From the NCBI GenBank assembly GCA_964575975.1, contig CAZNTU010000292.1, positions 1-6,210 of the forward strand: a stretch of DNA of 6,210 bases. Direction: 5' to 3'. The DNA comes from G963674505 sp964575975 (GTDB lineage: Bacteria; Desulfobacterota; Desulfobacteria; Desulfobacterales; SKZT01). This document shows positions 1 to 5,743 of this stretch, in pieces. The notes below the pieces were generated by a model. It had not been told where the DNA came from. It searched no databases and saw only the letters and a program-made list of their open reading frames with translations. A program made the position numbers and the translations under genes. Each line of letters begins with the position of its first letter. Positions within the stretch are counted from its first letter, which is position 1.

Positions 1-283
1 GGAAGACATCGTGAACCGGTATTTCAATGTGCACTGCGCCATTTTCACGCCCAACCCCGCCCGCCTGAATCACATCCGGGAGATGGTCGACGCCTACAAG
101 GCCGACGGAGTTATCCATTACGGTCTGCAGTTTTGCCAGCCCTATCTGATGGAGGCCATACCGGTCGAAAAAGCGCTGGAGGAAAAGAACATCCCCTGCC
201 TGCGCATCGAAACCGATTACGGCATGGAGGATATCGGCCAGCTGAAGACGCGCGTCGAGGCTTTTGTCGAGCAACTCGGATAA
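1..283 (+). CDS. 2-hydroxyacyl-CoA dehydratase D-component / double-cubane-cluster protein, C-terminal part
   Basis: Only the last 93 codons are present; the frame is open to the left edge (first complete codon at base 2), so the GTG at 11 is probably internal. The fragment has a Cys-x-x-Phe-(S/T)-Pro-Asn segment (visible residues 12-18), a DGVIHYGLQFCQPY stretch whose Cys45 sits where the family places an Fe-S ligand, and a closing RIETDY...EDIGQLKTRVEAF segment typical of HgdB/FldC/YjiM-type proteins. Family members are cytoplasmic. They either dehydrate 2-hydroxyacyl-CoA with a [4Fe-4S] cluster or carry a [8Fe-9S] double-cubane cluster and do low-potential reductions; both need an ATP-driven activator. 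The tail alone does not separate these subtypes. A probable activator remnant lies two genes downstream. No partner dehydratase subunit is visible, which fits the single-subunit double-cubane type slightly better, but the upstream side is cut off. Confidence 0.82.
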   Translation, partial: EDIVNRYFNVHCAIFTPNPARLNHIREMVDAYKADGVIHYGLQFCQPYLMEAIPVEKALEEKNIPCLRIETDYGMEDIGQLKTRVEAFVEQLG

Positions 284-301
284 TTCGAGGAAACAATTCT
301 T

Positions 302-1168
302 ATGTTTCAATTTTTCTACGAACCCGCGCCTGTTTTGGAGTTGCACCGCAACCAGCCGCTGTGGCCGGAAGTACAACTGGCGGTGTCGGCCTCGTGGCGC
401 CATGGTAGCGAGCGTATGAATTGGATTTTGGCGAACGGCCTGGGTTGCGCTTTCGCGCCGAATCCGGATCGGCTGGATTCGATGTCAAGTCAGCTCGATT
501 CCTACATTCGTCGCGGCATGTCGGTGCGCTACCACGGTTATTTCCCGGGAAAGGAGATCGGACACGCGCATCCCGGAGCCGCCGAAGACGCCATGCGGCT
601 CCATTTCAATGCCATCGACGCCATGCGGGGTGTCGGCGAGCAACTGATGACCGTTCACGTGGGATTGGATCCCACCCTGCCCTTGAATCCCCGTCGCGCC
701 GTGAAAAACCTGACCCGACTCGTTCGTTACGGAAAAAAGGCAGGCGTGGCCATCAGCCTGGAAAACCTTCGCCGGGGCCCGACCTCCGATCCGCGGGAGC
801 TTCTCGAATGGGCCCGTCGTTCCGGCTCCGGAATCACCCTCGACGTCGGTCACGCCGTGTCCAGTCAATGCGTGCGCCGGAAGGAGATCCGCGTGGAACA
901 GATCGTCGACCTGGTCGCGGAGCGCCTCGCGGAAGTGCATCTGTACGAATCGGAAACGGACCGCCATTGGGCGCCTCTTACCATGGATATTCTGGGACCG
1001 ATCGTCGACAAGCTGATCGCCGTCGATTGCCGCTGGTGGACTATCGAACTGGAAGACACCAGCGAAGTGCTAAACACCCGGCAATTGCTGGCCGATTATT
1101 TCGAGACGGCGAAAAGTCCGTCGCTTTGGCGGCCGAAAAAGGGGGCGGGATGCGTTTTGCCGGAATAG
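302..1168 (+). CDS. Xylose-isomerase-like TIM-barrel protein (sugar phosphate isomerase/epimerase superfamily)
   Basis: This 288-residue protein fits the AP-endonuclease-2 / xylose-isomerase-like TIM-barrel superfamily. Polar residues recur at strand ends as expected for a divalent-metal site: His78 (VRYHGY), His119 (MTVHVG), Glu154 (ISLEN), Asp181 and His184 (TLDVGH), His213 (EVHLYES) and Glu249 (TIELED). The spacing resembles metal-dependent isomerases, epimerases or endonuclease IV, but the substrate cannot be read from sequence. The ATG at 302 is preceded by a CGAGGAAA purine stretch about 10 bases upstream and starts 18 bp after the previous stop. The 3' end overlaps the next gene by 19 bp, implying co-transcription and probably translational coupling with the activator gene. 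Placement between a dehydratase-type protein and its activator suggests a shared pathway or maturation role, which is inference. No signal peptide or membrane segment is seen. Confidence 0.82.
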   Translation: MFQFFYEPAPVLELHRNQPLWPEVQLAVSASWRHGSERMNWILANGLGCAFAPNPDRLDSMSSQLDSYIRRGMSVRYHGYFPGKEIGHAHPGAAEDAMRLHFNAIDAMRGVGEQLMTVHVGLDPTLPLNPRRAVKNLTRLVRYGKKAGVAISLENLRRGPTSDPRELLEWARRSGSGITLDVGHAVSSQCVRRKEIRVEQIVDLVAERLAEVHLYESETDRHWAPLTMDILGPIVDKLIAVDCRWWTIELEDTSEVLNTRQLLADYFETAKSPSLWRPKKGAGCVLPE

Positions 1169-1518
1169 ACATCGGCTCCCGCACCATCGAACTGGTGGTG
1201 GTGGACGAGGCGGGTCGAATAAAAGACAGTTTGCAGGCGGACACAGGATACGACCCCATGGCCGAAGCCGGAAAGCTGGTGGACAGGATCGGCTTCGACC
1301 GAATTATGGCCACCGGTTACGGTCGCAACCTGTTCGAGATCTCTTTCGACGCTCCGACGGTCACGGAAATCAAAGCCCATGCCTGGGGAGCGCGAACGTC
1401 TTTTCCCGACGCCCGAACGGTTCTGGCCGAAAAACTCGGGCGCAAGGTGTTGATTCCCGAAAACCCTCAGTTCGTTGGCGCGCTTGGGGCGGCACTGCTG
1501 ATAAAAGAGTCGGCGTAA
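1150..1518 (+). CDS. BadF/BadG/HgdC-family dehydratase activator, internally deleted (122 aa)
   Basis: The N-terminal part is a clear ASKHA-type activator of 2-hydroxyacyl-CoA dehydratases: FAGIDIGSRTIELVVVDEAG (residues 3-22, the phosphate-1 loop), then ATGYGRN (54-60) and EIKAHAWGA (73-81). The C-terminal part, GRKVLIPENPQFVGALGAALL (97-117), is the normal family ending. What lies between in full-length homologues (about 250-270 residues) is missing: the DIGGQD phosphate-2 motif, the KCAAGTGRF and STCTVF cysteines that hold the dimer-bridging [4Fe-4S] cluster, and the adenosine-binding GG segment. Family sequence jumps from TVL directly to AEKLG at residues 92-93 (bases 1423-1428) with the frame kept. 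The product should not bind ATP or the cluster normally, so it is likely inactive unless another activator serves the system. The ATG at 1150 lies inside the preceding gene, next to a GGGGGCGGG run. An assembly error is possible. Confidence 0.8.
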   Translation: MRFAGIDIGSRTIELVVVDEAGRIKDSLQADTGYDPMAEAGKLVDRIGFDRIMATGYGRNLFEISFDAPTVTEIKAHAWGARTSFPDARTVLAEKLGRKVLIPENPQFVGALGAALLIKESA

Positions 1519-1578
1519 CGATCAAGGGCGAGGTATTTTCCGATTTTTCAAATAGTCTAACAGACAAAAAGAGAATGT
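1519..1578. other. Intergenic gap, AT-richer; possible break between two transcription units
   Basis: This 60 bp is the longest non-coding stretch in the window and is visibly richer in A and T than the genes around it, with T-runs near 1535-1549 and an A-run near 1566-1570. It separates the dehydratase/TIM-barrel/activator trio from the ModA-like gene. It is the most likely place for a promoter for the downstream genes, but I see no good -35/-10 pair, no operator palindrome and no terminator hairpin. A purine-rich AAAAAGAGA (1566-1574) just before the ATG at 1579 could serve as the ribosome binding site. Confidence 0.4.
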
Positions 1579-2448
1579 ATGAGTCAAGAAGACGATCAAC
1601 GTAAAACGGATTGCGACCGCAGGTCGTTTTTCAAAGCGGCAGCCTGTTTAACCATCGGCGCCGCAATTCCCTCCGCAGTATCGGCGGCCGAAAAGTCCGA
1701 TCGACAAACGCTTCGGGTTTGGTCCTGCGGGGGGTTGGCGGAGGCGTTTATCCCGGCCAACCGGCGCTACGGGGAAACAACCGGCGTCGAGGTCGCCTAC
1801 ACGGGCGCATTCGCGGCGGCGTTGGGAAAATCGCTTCTGGGAAGCGCCACCACCGACGTCTTTGCCGGAAGGGTTCTCGGTTTGGCGAAAAAGCTCCGCG
1901 AAGCGGGCAAGATGGAATACTTCAAGCCGCTCTGCTTCACCAGCTACGTGATGGTGACGCCGAAAGGCAATCCGGCGGGCATCGCCGATATCCGCGATCT
2001 GGCAAAGCCCGGGATCAAAGTCGTTCTGGCGCCGGAGGCGTCTCCTCCCGGCGGCGAGGCCGTGTCTGTCCTGCTGAAAAAAGCCGGGGTCCTGGAACAG
2101 GCCATGAACAACGCCGTGATAAAAGGCAGCTGCGTACAGCGCACCATGGAAGATCTGGCGAACGGCAAGGGCGATGTGTCCGTCGTGGAAAAACGCTTGA
2201 CACTGCTGCCTCTTTTCAAGGGAAAAACGGAAATTATACCGATCGAACCCGAATTTTTTCCGCCGCCCCCTTTGACATTTACGATCGGCGCGATGACGAC
2301 CGCCAAAGACAGGACATTGGCCGATCATTACGTGCATTTCGTTCTTTCCGAGGAAGGACAGCGTTTTTTCGAGTCGGCCGGCTTCATACCCGCCATTTCC
2401 GACGAGGGAAAACGATTGACGGAGATGTTGGGGGTGAAAGATGTCTGA
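1579..2448 (+). CDS. Tat-exported ModA-like (molybdate/tungstate-type) substrate-binding protein
   Basis: The 289-residue product starts with a twin-arginine signal: Arg14-Arg15 in DRRSFFKAA, a hydrophobic stretch (about 20-34) and a likely cleavage site after Ala36 (Val-Ser-Ala). The mature part resembles periplasmic binding protein family 1 and ModA/WtpA: an opening LRVWSCGGLAEAF strand-helix, a TGVEV-YTGAFAAAL segment, DVFAGRVLGLAKKLREAGK, then SYVMVTPKGNPAGIADIRDLAKPG, and a C-terminal FVLSEEGQRFFESAGF hinge helix. ModA proteins bind molybdate or tungstate for an ABC importer, but no permease or ATPase gene is adjacent, so the ligand is uncertain and another oxyanion is possible. Tat export could mean folding before export. 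The stop overlaps the start of the NapH-like gene by 8 bp, indicating coupled expression with the redox genes. Cys23 lies in the signal region but lacks a proper lipobox, so I do not call it a lipoprotein. Confidence 0.83.
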   Translation: MSQEDDQRKTDCDRRSFFKAAACLTIGAAIPSAVSAAEKSDRQTLRVWSCGGLAEAFIPANRRYGETTGVEVAYTGAFAAALGKSLLGSATTDVFAGRVLGLAKKLREAGKMEYFKPLCFTSYVMVTPKGNPAGIADIRDLAKPGIKVVLAPEASPPGGEAVSVLLKKAGVLEQAMNNAVIKGSCVQRTMEDLANGKGDVSVVEKRLTLLPLFKGKTEIIPIEPEFFPPPPLTFTIGAMTTAKDRTLADHYVHFVLSEEGQRFFESAGFIPAISDEGKRLTEMLGVKDV

Positions 2449-3238
2449 AGCAATGGAAACAATCTCGGAAACCTCGATCTCGACTGTGGAAAGCGAATCC
2501 GGAACCGTTTGTTTAAAATGGTGGCGGCGTGCGACCCAGTTCGCCGGTTTGGCGATCCTTGGCCAATGGTCTTTTTACGGCGTTTTTCGATGCCCTTTCA
2601 TCGTGCCTTACGTGAGCTGTCAGAACTGCCCGGTCGTTACATGCCACGGAAGGTTGTTTTCCATGTTCTGGGGATTCTGGTTGCTGCTTCCCCTGTCCGT
2701 TCTCGTATTCGGCCGGGTATTTTGCGGATGGGCCTGTCCCGGAGGGCTTGCGAACCAACTGTTGGGCATGGTCGCGCCGCTGAAGCTGCGGGTTCGAAAC
2801 GCCGTCACCCGGACAATGCCCTATTTCCAATATGTCGGATTGGCTCTGGCCCTGTACGTGTGGCTGCTTTGGGGGCAGCCGCGGGAGGTCGTGCCGATCC
2901 GTGTCGGCGAATTCTTTCCGTCGGTGGCGTTGACCTTCGAACATGCAAATCCGATATGGCTCGTCAGAACAGGCATTGTCCTCGGATTGCTGTCGGCGAG
3001 CTTGTTGTTTGCCGGTGCCTGGTGCAGGTTTGCCTGCCCCACAGGCGGCCTGCTGGAAGCGTTGAAACGCTTTTCGCTGTTCAAGGTATACAAAACCGAA
3101 TTGTGCAACGATTGCGACAAATGCCGCAAGATTTGCGAAATGGGAACAAGGCCGACGGAATCCAACTGCACGAACTGCTGCGACTGTCTTTCCGTCTGTC
3201 CGCAGAATGCCATAAAAGTCGGTTCCTTTCGGCGGTGA
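2441..3238 (+). CDS. NapH/NosR-like polytopic membrane protein with two C-terminal [4Fe-4S] ferredoxin sites
   Basis: The 265-residue product has about four hydrophobic segments (around residues 32-48, 75-92, 128-144 and 174-193) and the hallmark paired motifs of the NapH/NosR/CcoG group: FCGWACPGG (Cys95, Cys99) and WCRFACPTGGLLE (Cys195, Cys199). A C-terminal domain carries two CX2CX2CX3C clusters: Cys222/225/228/232 and Cys243/246/249/253. Family members move electrons between the quinone pool or a cytoplasmic donor and a redox partner at the membrane. An additional CX2CX4C set (Cys60/63/68, plus Cys51) follows the first membrane segment and is absent from the NapH sequence I remember. The start overlaps the ModA-like stop and the next gene follows 4 bp after the stop, so it is embedded in the operon. 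Electron supply to the radical SAM enzyme or to a sulfur/selenium reduction step is a reasonable inference, but the partner is not proven. Confidence 0.85.
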   Translation: MSEAMETISETSISTVESESGTVCLKWWRRATQFAGLAILGQWSFYGVFRCPFIVPYVSCQNCPVVTCHGRLFSMFWGFWLLLPLSVLVFGRVFCGWACPGGLANQLLGMVAPLKLRVRNAVTRTMPYFQYVGLALALYVWLLWGQPREVVPIRVGEFFPSVALTFEHANPIWLVRTGIVLGLLSASLLFAGAWCRFACPTGGLLEALKRFSLFKVYKTELCNDCDKCRKICEMGTRPTESNCTNCCDCLSVCPQNAIKVGSFRR

Positions 3239-3242
3239 TCCC

Positions 3243-4145
3243 ATGTTGCCTATGAAGATACTGTCGGCTTCGGAACGAAGCCATCCCTGTTTCTACTCTG
3301 AATCTAAAGGTCGTTTCGGACGAATCCATCTGCCGGTGGCGCCATCGTGCAATATCCAGTGCGCCTATTGCCGCCGGGACTGCGATTGCCCCCATGAAAA
3401 CAGGCCGGGAGCGACAAGCGGCGTGCTTAGCCCTGAAGAAGCCCTTGACCGGCTGGAAAAAGCCCTCGAGGAAATGCCTTTTATTTCCGTAGCGGGAATC
3501 GCGGGACCCGGAGATGCGTTTTGCGAACCGGAACTGGCTCTCGAAACCTTTGCGCGTATTCGGACAAAGGGATTGAAAACAGCCCTTTGCGTCTCCACGA
3601 ATGGATTGAACGTGGTCGATCATGTTCCATCCTTGGTGGAGTTGAATGTGCGTTTTGTCACCGTCACGATTAACGCAATCGATCCCGGGATCGGAAAAAT
3701 ATTGCATGAAAAAGTAAAAACCGGTCGCGGTTCCATTGAAGGCAGAGAAGCATCCGAATGGTTGATCGACAAGCAGATGGAAGCGGTTTCGGCCTTGAAG
3801 GCGGCCCGCATTGTCGTGAAGGTGAATTCGGTGGTCGTACCGGGCGTCAACGACCGCCATATACCCATTCTCGCAAAACGGATGCAGGGTCTGGGCGTGG
3901 ATCTGATGAACCTCGTCCCATTGATCCCCCTGCCGGGTACCGCCATGGCCGAGCTTTCTCCGCCGCATCCCGCCGAAATGAAAAAATTGAGAAAATTGGC
4001 CGGAAAGTACGTGCCGCAGATGCATCACTGTCAAAGGTGTCGGTCGGATGCGGCAGGGCTGCTCGATGCAAGCCCCCTATCGACTTTAATGAACAAGAAG
4101 CCGAAGGAGCCTGAAAAGGGCTGTAAAATGGGCGGCTTTCGATAG
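3243..4145 (+). CDS. NifB-family radical SAM protein (stand-alone, no NifX domain)
   Basis: This 300-residue protein follows NifB closely. It has the N-terminal SHPCF motif (His14, Cys16), FGRIHLPVAPSCNIQCAYC with the SAM-cluster cysteines 36/40/43 (CX3CX2C), ENRPGATS (52-59), GIAGPGD (85-91), ALCVSTNG (Cys116), VKVNSVVVPGVND (192-204) and HHCQRCRSDAAGLL (Cys263, Cys266). In NifB these histidine and cysteine positions hold the K1/K2 [4Fe-4S] clusters that are fused with a SAM-derived carbide into the [8Fe-9S-C] NifB-cofactor; all appear kept here. The C-terminal NifX-like domain of many proteobacterial NifBs is absent and replaced by a short lysine-rich tail with Cys294, as in the short archaeal-type form. 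No nitrogenase structural gene is in the window, so true NifB activity and its client are open. An alternative start is the ATG at 3252; upstream signal is weak for both. It may instead be a paralogue building another cluster. Confidence 0.87.
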   Translation: MLPMKILSASERSHPCFYSESKGRFGRIHLPVAPSCNIQCAYCRRDCDCPHENRPGATSGVLSPEEALDRLEKALEEMPFISVAGIAGPGDAFCEPELALETFARIRTKGLKTALCVSTNGLNVVDHVPSLVELNVRFVTVTINAIDPGIGKILHEKVKTGRGSIEGREASEWLIDKQMEAVSALKAARIVVKVNSVVVPGVNDRHIPILAKRMQGLGVDLMNLVPLIPLPGTAMAELSPPHPAEMKKLRKLAGKYVPQMHHCQRCRSDAAGLLDASPLSTLMNKKPKEPEKGCKMGGFR

Positions 4146-4162
4146 AGGATAACTTTTTCGCA

Positions 4163-4384
4163 ATGACGAATGCAAAGCAAGTGAATTTCATATTTGTCTG
4201 TCCGCTTAAAAACGAGACGTTTGAAAGCTCGGATTTCAAAATACTCGACAACAGGGGCGTCGCTACCGACAAAGCCGGAAACAAGTATCTGGATGCCAAA
4301 GTAGCCCTCGACGAACCTTGTCCGTTCTGCGGCCAAAAGCATGTCTACCATGCCAGCGAGTTGTCGTGTCCGTTCGGAGGATAA
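4163..4384 (+). CDS. Small conserved-looking cysteine protein (73 aa), possible zinc ribbon
   Basis: I cannot name this family. The 73-residue product has four cysteines: Cys13 in FIFVCPLKN, the pair Cys53-x2-Cys56 in EPCPFCGQKHVYH, and Cys69 near the C-terminus (SCPFGG), along with His60 and His63. This layout suggests a zinc ribbon, or a small metal or sulfur carrier. The N-terminal half (FKILDNRGV, DKAGNKYLDAKVAL) reads like a genuine beta-rich soluble domain with no signal peptide or membrane segment. It starts 17 bp after the NifB-like stop with an AGAGGA (4144-4149) upstream, and ends 35 bp before the YedE-like gene. Its position between a cofactor-building radical SAM enzyme and a sulfur/selenium transporter suggests an accessory, metal-binding or chaperone-like role, which is inference only. 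Confidence that it is a real gene comes from the operon fit and the ordered cysteines. Confidence 0.72.
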   Translation: MTNAKQVNFIFVCPLKNETFESSDFKILDNRGVATDKAGNKYLDAKVALDEPCPFCGQKHVYHASELSCPFGG

Positions 4385-4403
4385 AAACTGTGTTGCATGT
4401 GGA

Positions 4404-4415
4404 AAGGAGGAGGAG
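4404..4415 (+). promoter_or_regulatory. Strong ribosome binding site for the YedE-like gene
   Basis: An extended AAGGAGGAGGAG purine stretch ends four bases before the ATG at 4420. It sets the start there rather than at the in-frame ATG at 4318, which lies inside the preceding gene and would add a charged, non-membrane N-terminus. Confidence 0.8.
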
Positions 4416-4419
4416 ATTG

Positions 4420-5511
4420 ATGCAAGGGAAAAACATTTTTGCGACAAGATGGGGGATTGTCGGCGTCGGCGCCTGTATAGGCATTTTGGCGCCTTTGCTT
4501 CAGAAGCTAGGCAATCCAGGAAATATGGGAATTTGCGTGGCCTGCTTCGAACGGGATATCGCCGGCGCGATCGGACTTCACCGGGCTGCGGTGGTGCAAT
4601 ACATTCGTCCCGAAATCATCGGATTCGTGATTGGATCGCTTATCGCCGCCTATATGTTCAAGGAGTACCGGCCAAGGGTCGGCTCGGCGCCCATCGTCCG
4701 ATTCGTATTGGGCGCTTTTGCCATGATCGGCGCATTGGTTTTTTTAGGGTGTCCCTGGCGGGCCGTGCTTCGTCTGGCCGGCGGGGACGGCAACGCCATC
4801 ATGGGCCTTTTGGGATTGACTTTCGGTATCTGGATCGGAACGCTCTTTCTTAAGAACGGCTACAATCTGGGGCGCACCCAAACCACCCATACTACCGTCG
4901 GATGGATGCTGCCGCTGTTCATGCTCGGTTTGCTTGCACTGATGTTGGTATTTCCGCAGGCGGAAGGACAAGAAAGCAGCGGGGTCCTGTTTTACAGCTT
5001 GAAAGGCCCGGGCGCGATGCACGCGCCTTTGTTATTGTCGCTTGTCGTGGGGCTCGGCATCGGTTTCCTGGCCCAGCGCAGTCGTTTCTGCACCATGGGG
5101 GCTATTCGCGACACCGTCCTTTTCGGGCATACGCACCTGTTGAGCGGCTTTGTCAGCCTGGTCGCGTTCGCTTTTCTGACCAATCTCGTCCTCGGTCAGT
5201 TCAAGGCGGGCTTCGCCGGTCAACCGGTGGCGCACACCCAACACATCTGGAATTTCGCCGGCATGACTCTGGCCGGGCTGGCATTCGCGCTGGCCGGTGG
5301 CTGCCCGGGCAGACAGCTTTTTCTATCCGGCGAAGGCGACGGGGATGCGGCGGTATTTGTCCTGGGAATGATTGTGGGCGCGGGTTTTGCCCATAATTTC
5401 GGTCTGGCCAGTTCGCCCAATGGTGTCGGGCCTCACGGTGTCGCCGCAGTAATCGTCGGGCTATTGGCGTGTCTGTTTATTGGGTTTACCATGAGAAGAA
5501 AAATTGCGTAA
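4420..5511 (+). CDS. yedE: YedE/YeeE-family sulfur or selenium transporter
   Basis: The 363-residue, highly hydrophobic product has about nine or ten likely membrane segments and the repeated cysteine motifs of the YedE/YeeE family: NPGNMGICVACFERDIAGA (Cys39, Cys42), FLGCPWRAVLRLAGGDGNA (Cys111), GFLAQRSRFCTMGAIRD (Cys224) and LAGGCPGRQLFLSGEGDGD (Cys295). YeeE members import thiosulfate by passing it between conserved cysteines; the YedE branch is linked to selenium metabolism in genomes that have YedF/TusA-like proteins. The extended GGDGNA and GEGDGD motifs and the neighbouring TusA and DUF3343 genes favour the YedE branch, but substrate (thiosulfate, other sulfur or selenium species) cannot be decided from sequence. 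The start at 4420 is set by a strong ribosome binding site. The stop is 11 bp before tusA, so the two are almost certainly one transcript. Confidence 0.88.
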   Translation: MQGKNIFATRWGIVGVGACIGILAPLLQKLGNPGNMGICVACFERDIAGAIGLHRAAVVQYIRPEIIGFVIGSLIAAYMFKEYRPRVGSAPIVRFVLGAFAMIGALVFLGCPWRAVLRLAGGDGNAIMGLLGLTFGIWIGTLFLKNGYNLGRTQTTHTTVGWMLPLFMLGLLALMLVFPQAEGQESSGVLFYSLKGPGAMHAPLLLSLVVGLGIGFLAQRSRFCTMGAIRDTVLFGHTHLLSGFVSLVAFAFLTNLVLGQFKAGFAGQPVAHTQHIWNFAGMTLAGLAFALAGGCPGRQLFLSGEGDGDAAVFVLGMIVGAGFAHNFGLASSPNGVGPHGVAAVIVGLLACLFIGFTMRRKIA

Positions 5512-5516
5512 GGAGG
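5511..5516 (+). promoter_or_regulatory. Ribosome binding site deciding the TusA start
   Basis: AGGAGG begins on the last base of the YedE stop codon and sits six bases before the ATG at 5523. It supports this start over the in-frame upstream ATG at 5469, which lies within the transporter gene; the family's normal N-terminus also begins at 5523. Confidence 0.8.
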
Positions 5517-5522
5517 ATTAAA

Positions 5523-5741
5523 ATGGCAGCGACAGTCGATGCAAGAGGCCTTTCGTGCCCGCAGCCGGTGATTAAGACACTCGATGAAATCAAGAAGGGA
5601 AGCGAAAAAGAGATCGTCGTCCTCGTGGATACCGATACGTCCAAGGAAAACGTGATCAGAGCCGCCGAAAGCCAAGGCTGCAAGGTCAACGAAGTGTCTC
5701 CGGAAGGAGAAGGGTATCGTATCGCGCTTATGAAGGATTAA
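5523..5741 (+). CDS. tusA: TusA-family sulfurtransferase / sulfur-selenium carrier
   Basis: The 72-residue product is a complete single-domain TusA/SirA-like protein. The opening VDARGLSCPQPVIKT contains the CPxP motif (Cys12-Pro13-Gln14-Pro15) whose cysteine carries a persulfide, or possibly selenium, in this family. The remainder gives the usual two-layer fold pattern: helix (14-24), strand (30-37, EIVVLVDT), helix (40-52, SKENVIRAAESQG) and strand pair (53-70). It lacks the C-terminal DsrE-like domain of YedF, so it is the carrier part only. A second cysteine (Cys53) is present, which is not part of the core motif. It sits directly after yedE and 2 bp before the DUF3343 gene. This arrangement implies that it takes sulfur or selenium from the transporter and hands it to a downstream acceptor in the cytoplasm. 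Confidence 0.94.
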   Translation: MAATVDARGLSCPQPVIKTLDEIKKGSEKEIVVLVDTDTSKENVIRAAESQGCKVNEVSPEGEGYRIALMKD

Positions 5742-5743
5742 AC

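Noticed and set aside
421..1149. Upstream in-frame extension of the activator gene
   Set aside because: The 243 extra residues are Arg/Ser/Pro-rich shadow sequence of the TIM-barrel gene; family homology starts exactly at the ATG at 1150.
2197..2277. Two TTGACA hexamers (2197-2202 and 2272-2277) as internal promoters
   Set aside because: Neither has a -10-like sequence at 16-18 bp spacing, and both lie inside the ModA-like coding region.
1611..2516. Long + strand open frame (301 codons) overlapping the ModA-like gene
   Set aside because: The product is Arg/Gly-rich with no family features, while the other frame encodes a complete Tat-signal binding protein.
2446..3238. Selenocysteine readthrough at the TGA stops (2446-2448 and 3236-3238), considered because of the selenium-linked neighbours
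   Set aside because: The downstream in-frame sequence shows no continuing family homology, both proteins are already full-length, and the next genes begin at or next to these stops.
3081..4034. Long open frame on the minus strand (317 codons) opposite the NapH-like and NifB-like genes
   Set aside because: Its translation is low-complexity, rich in Arg, His and Gln with no recognisable motif, and it lies fully opposite two well-supported genes; it is a by-product of codon use.
4318..4419. N-terminal extension of the YedE-like protein
   Set aside because: It overlaps the small Cys protein gene, has no homology to the family, and a strong ribosome binding site points to 4420.
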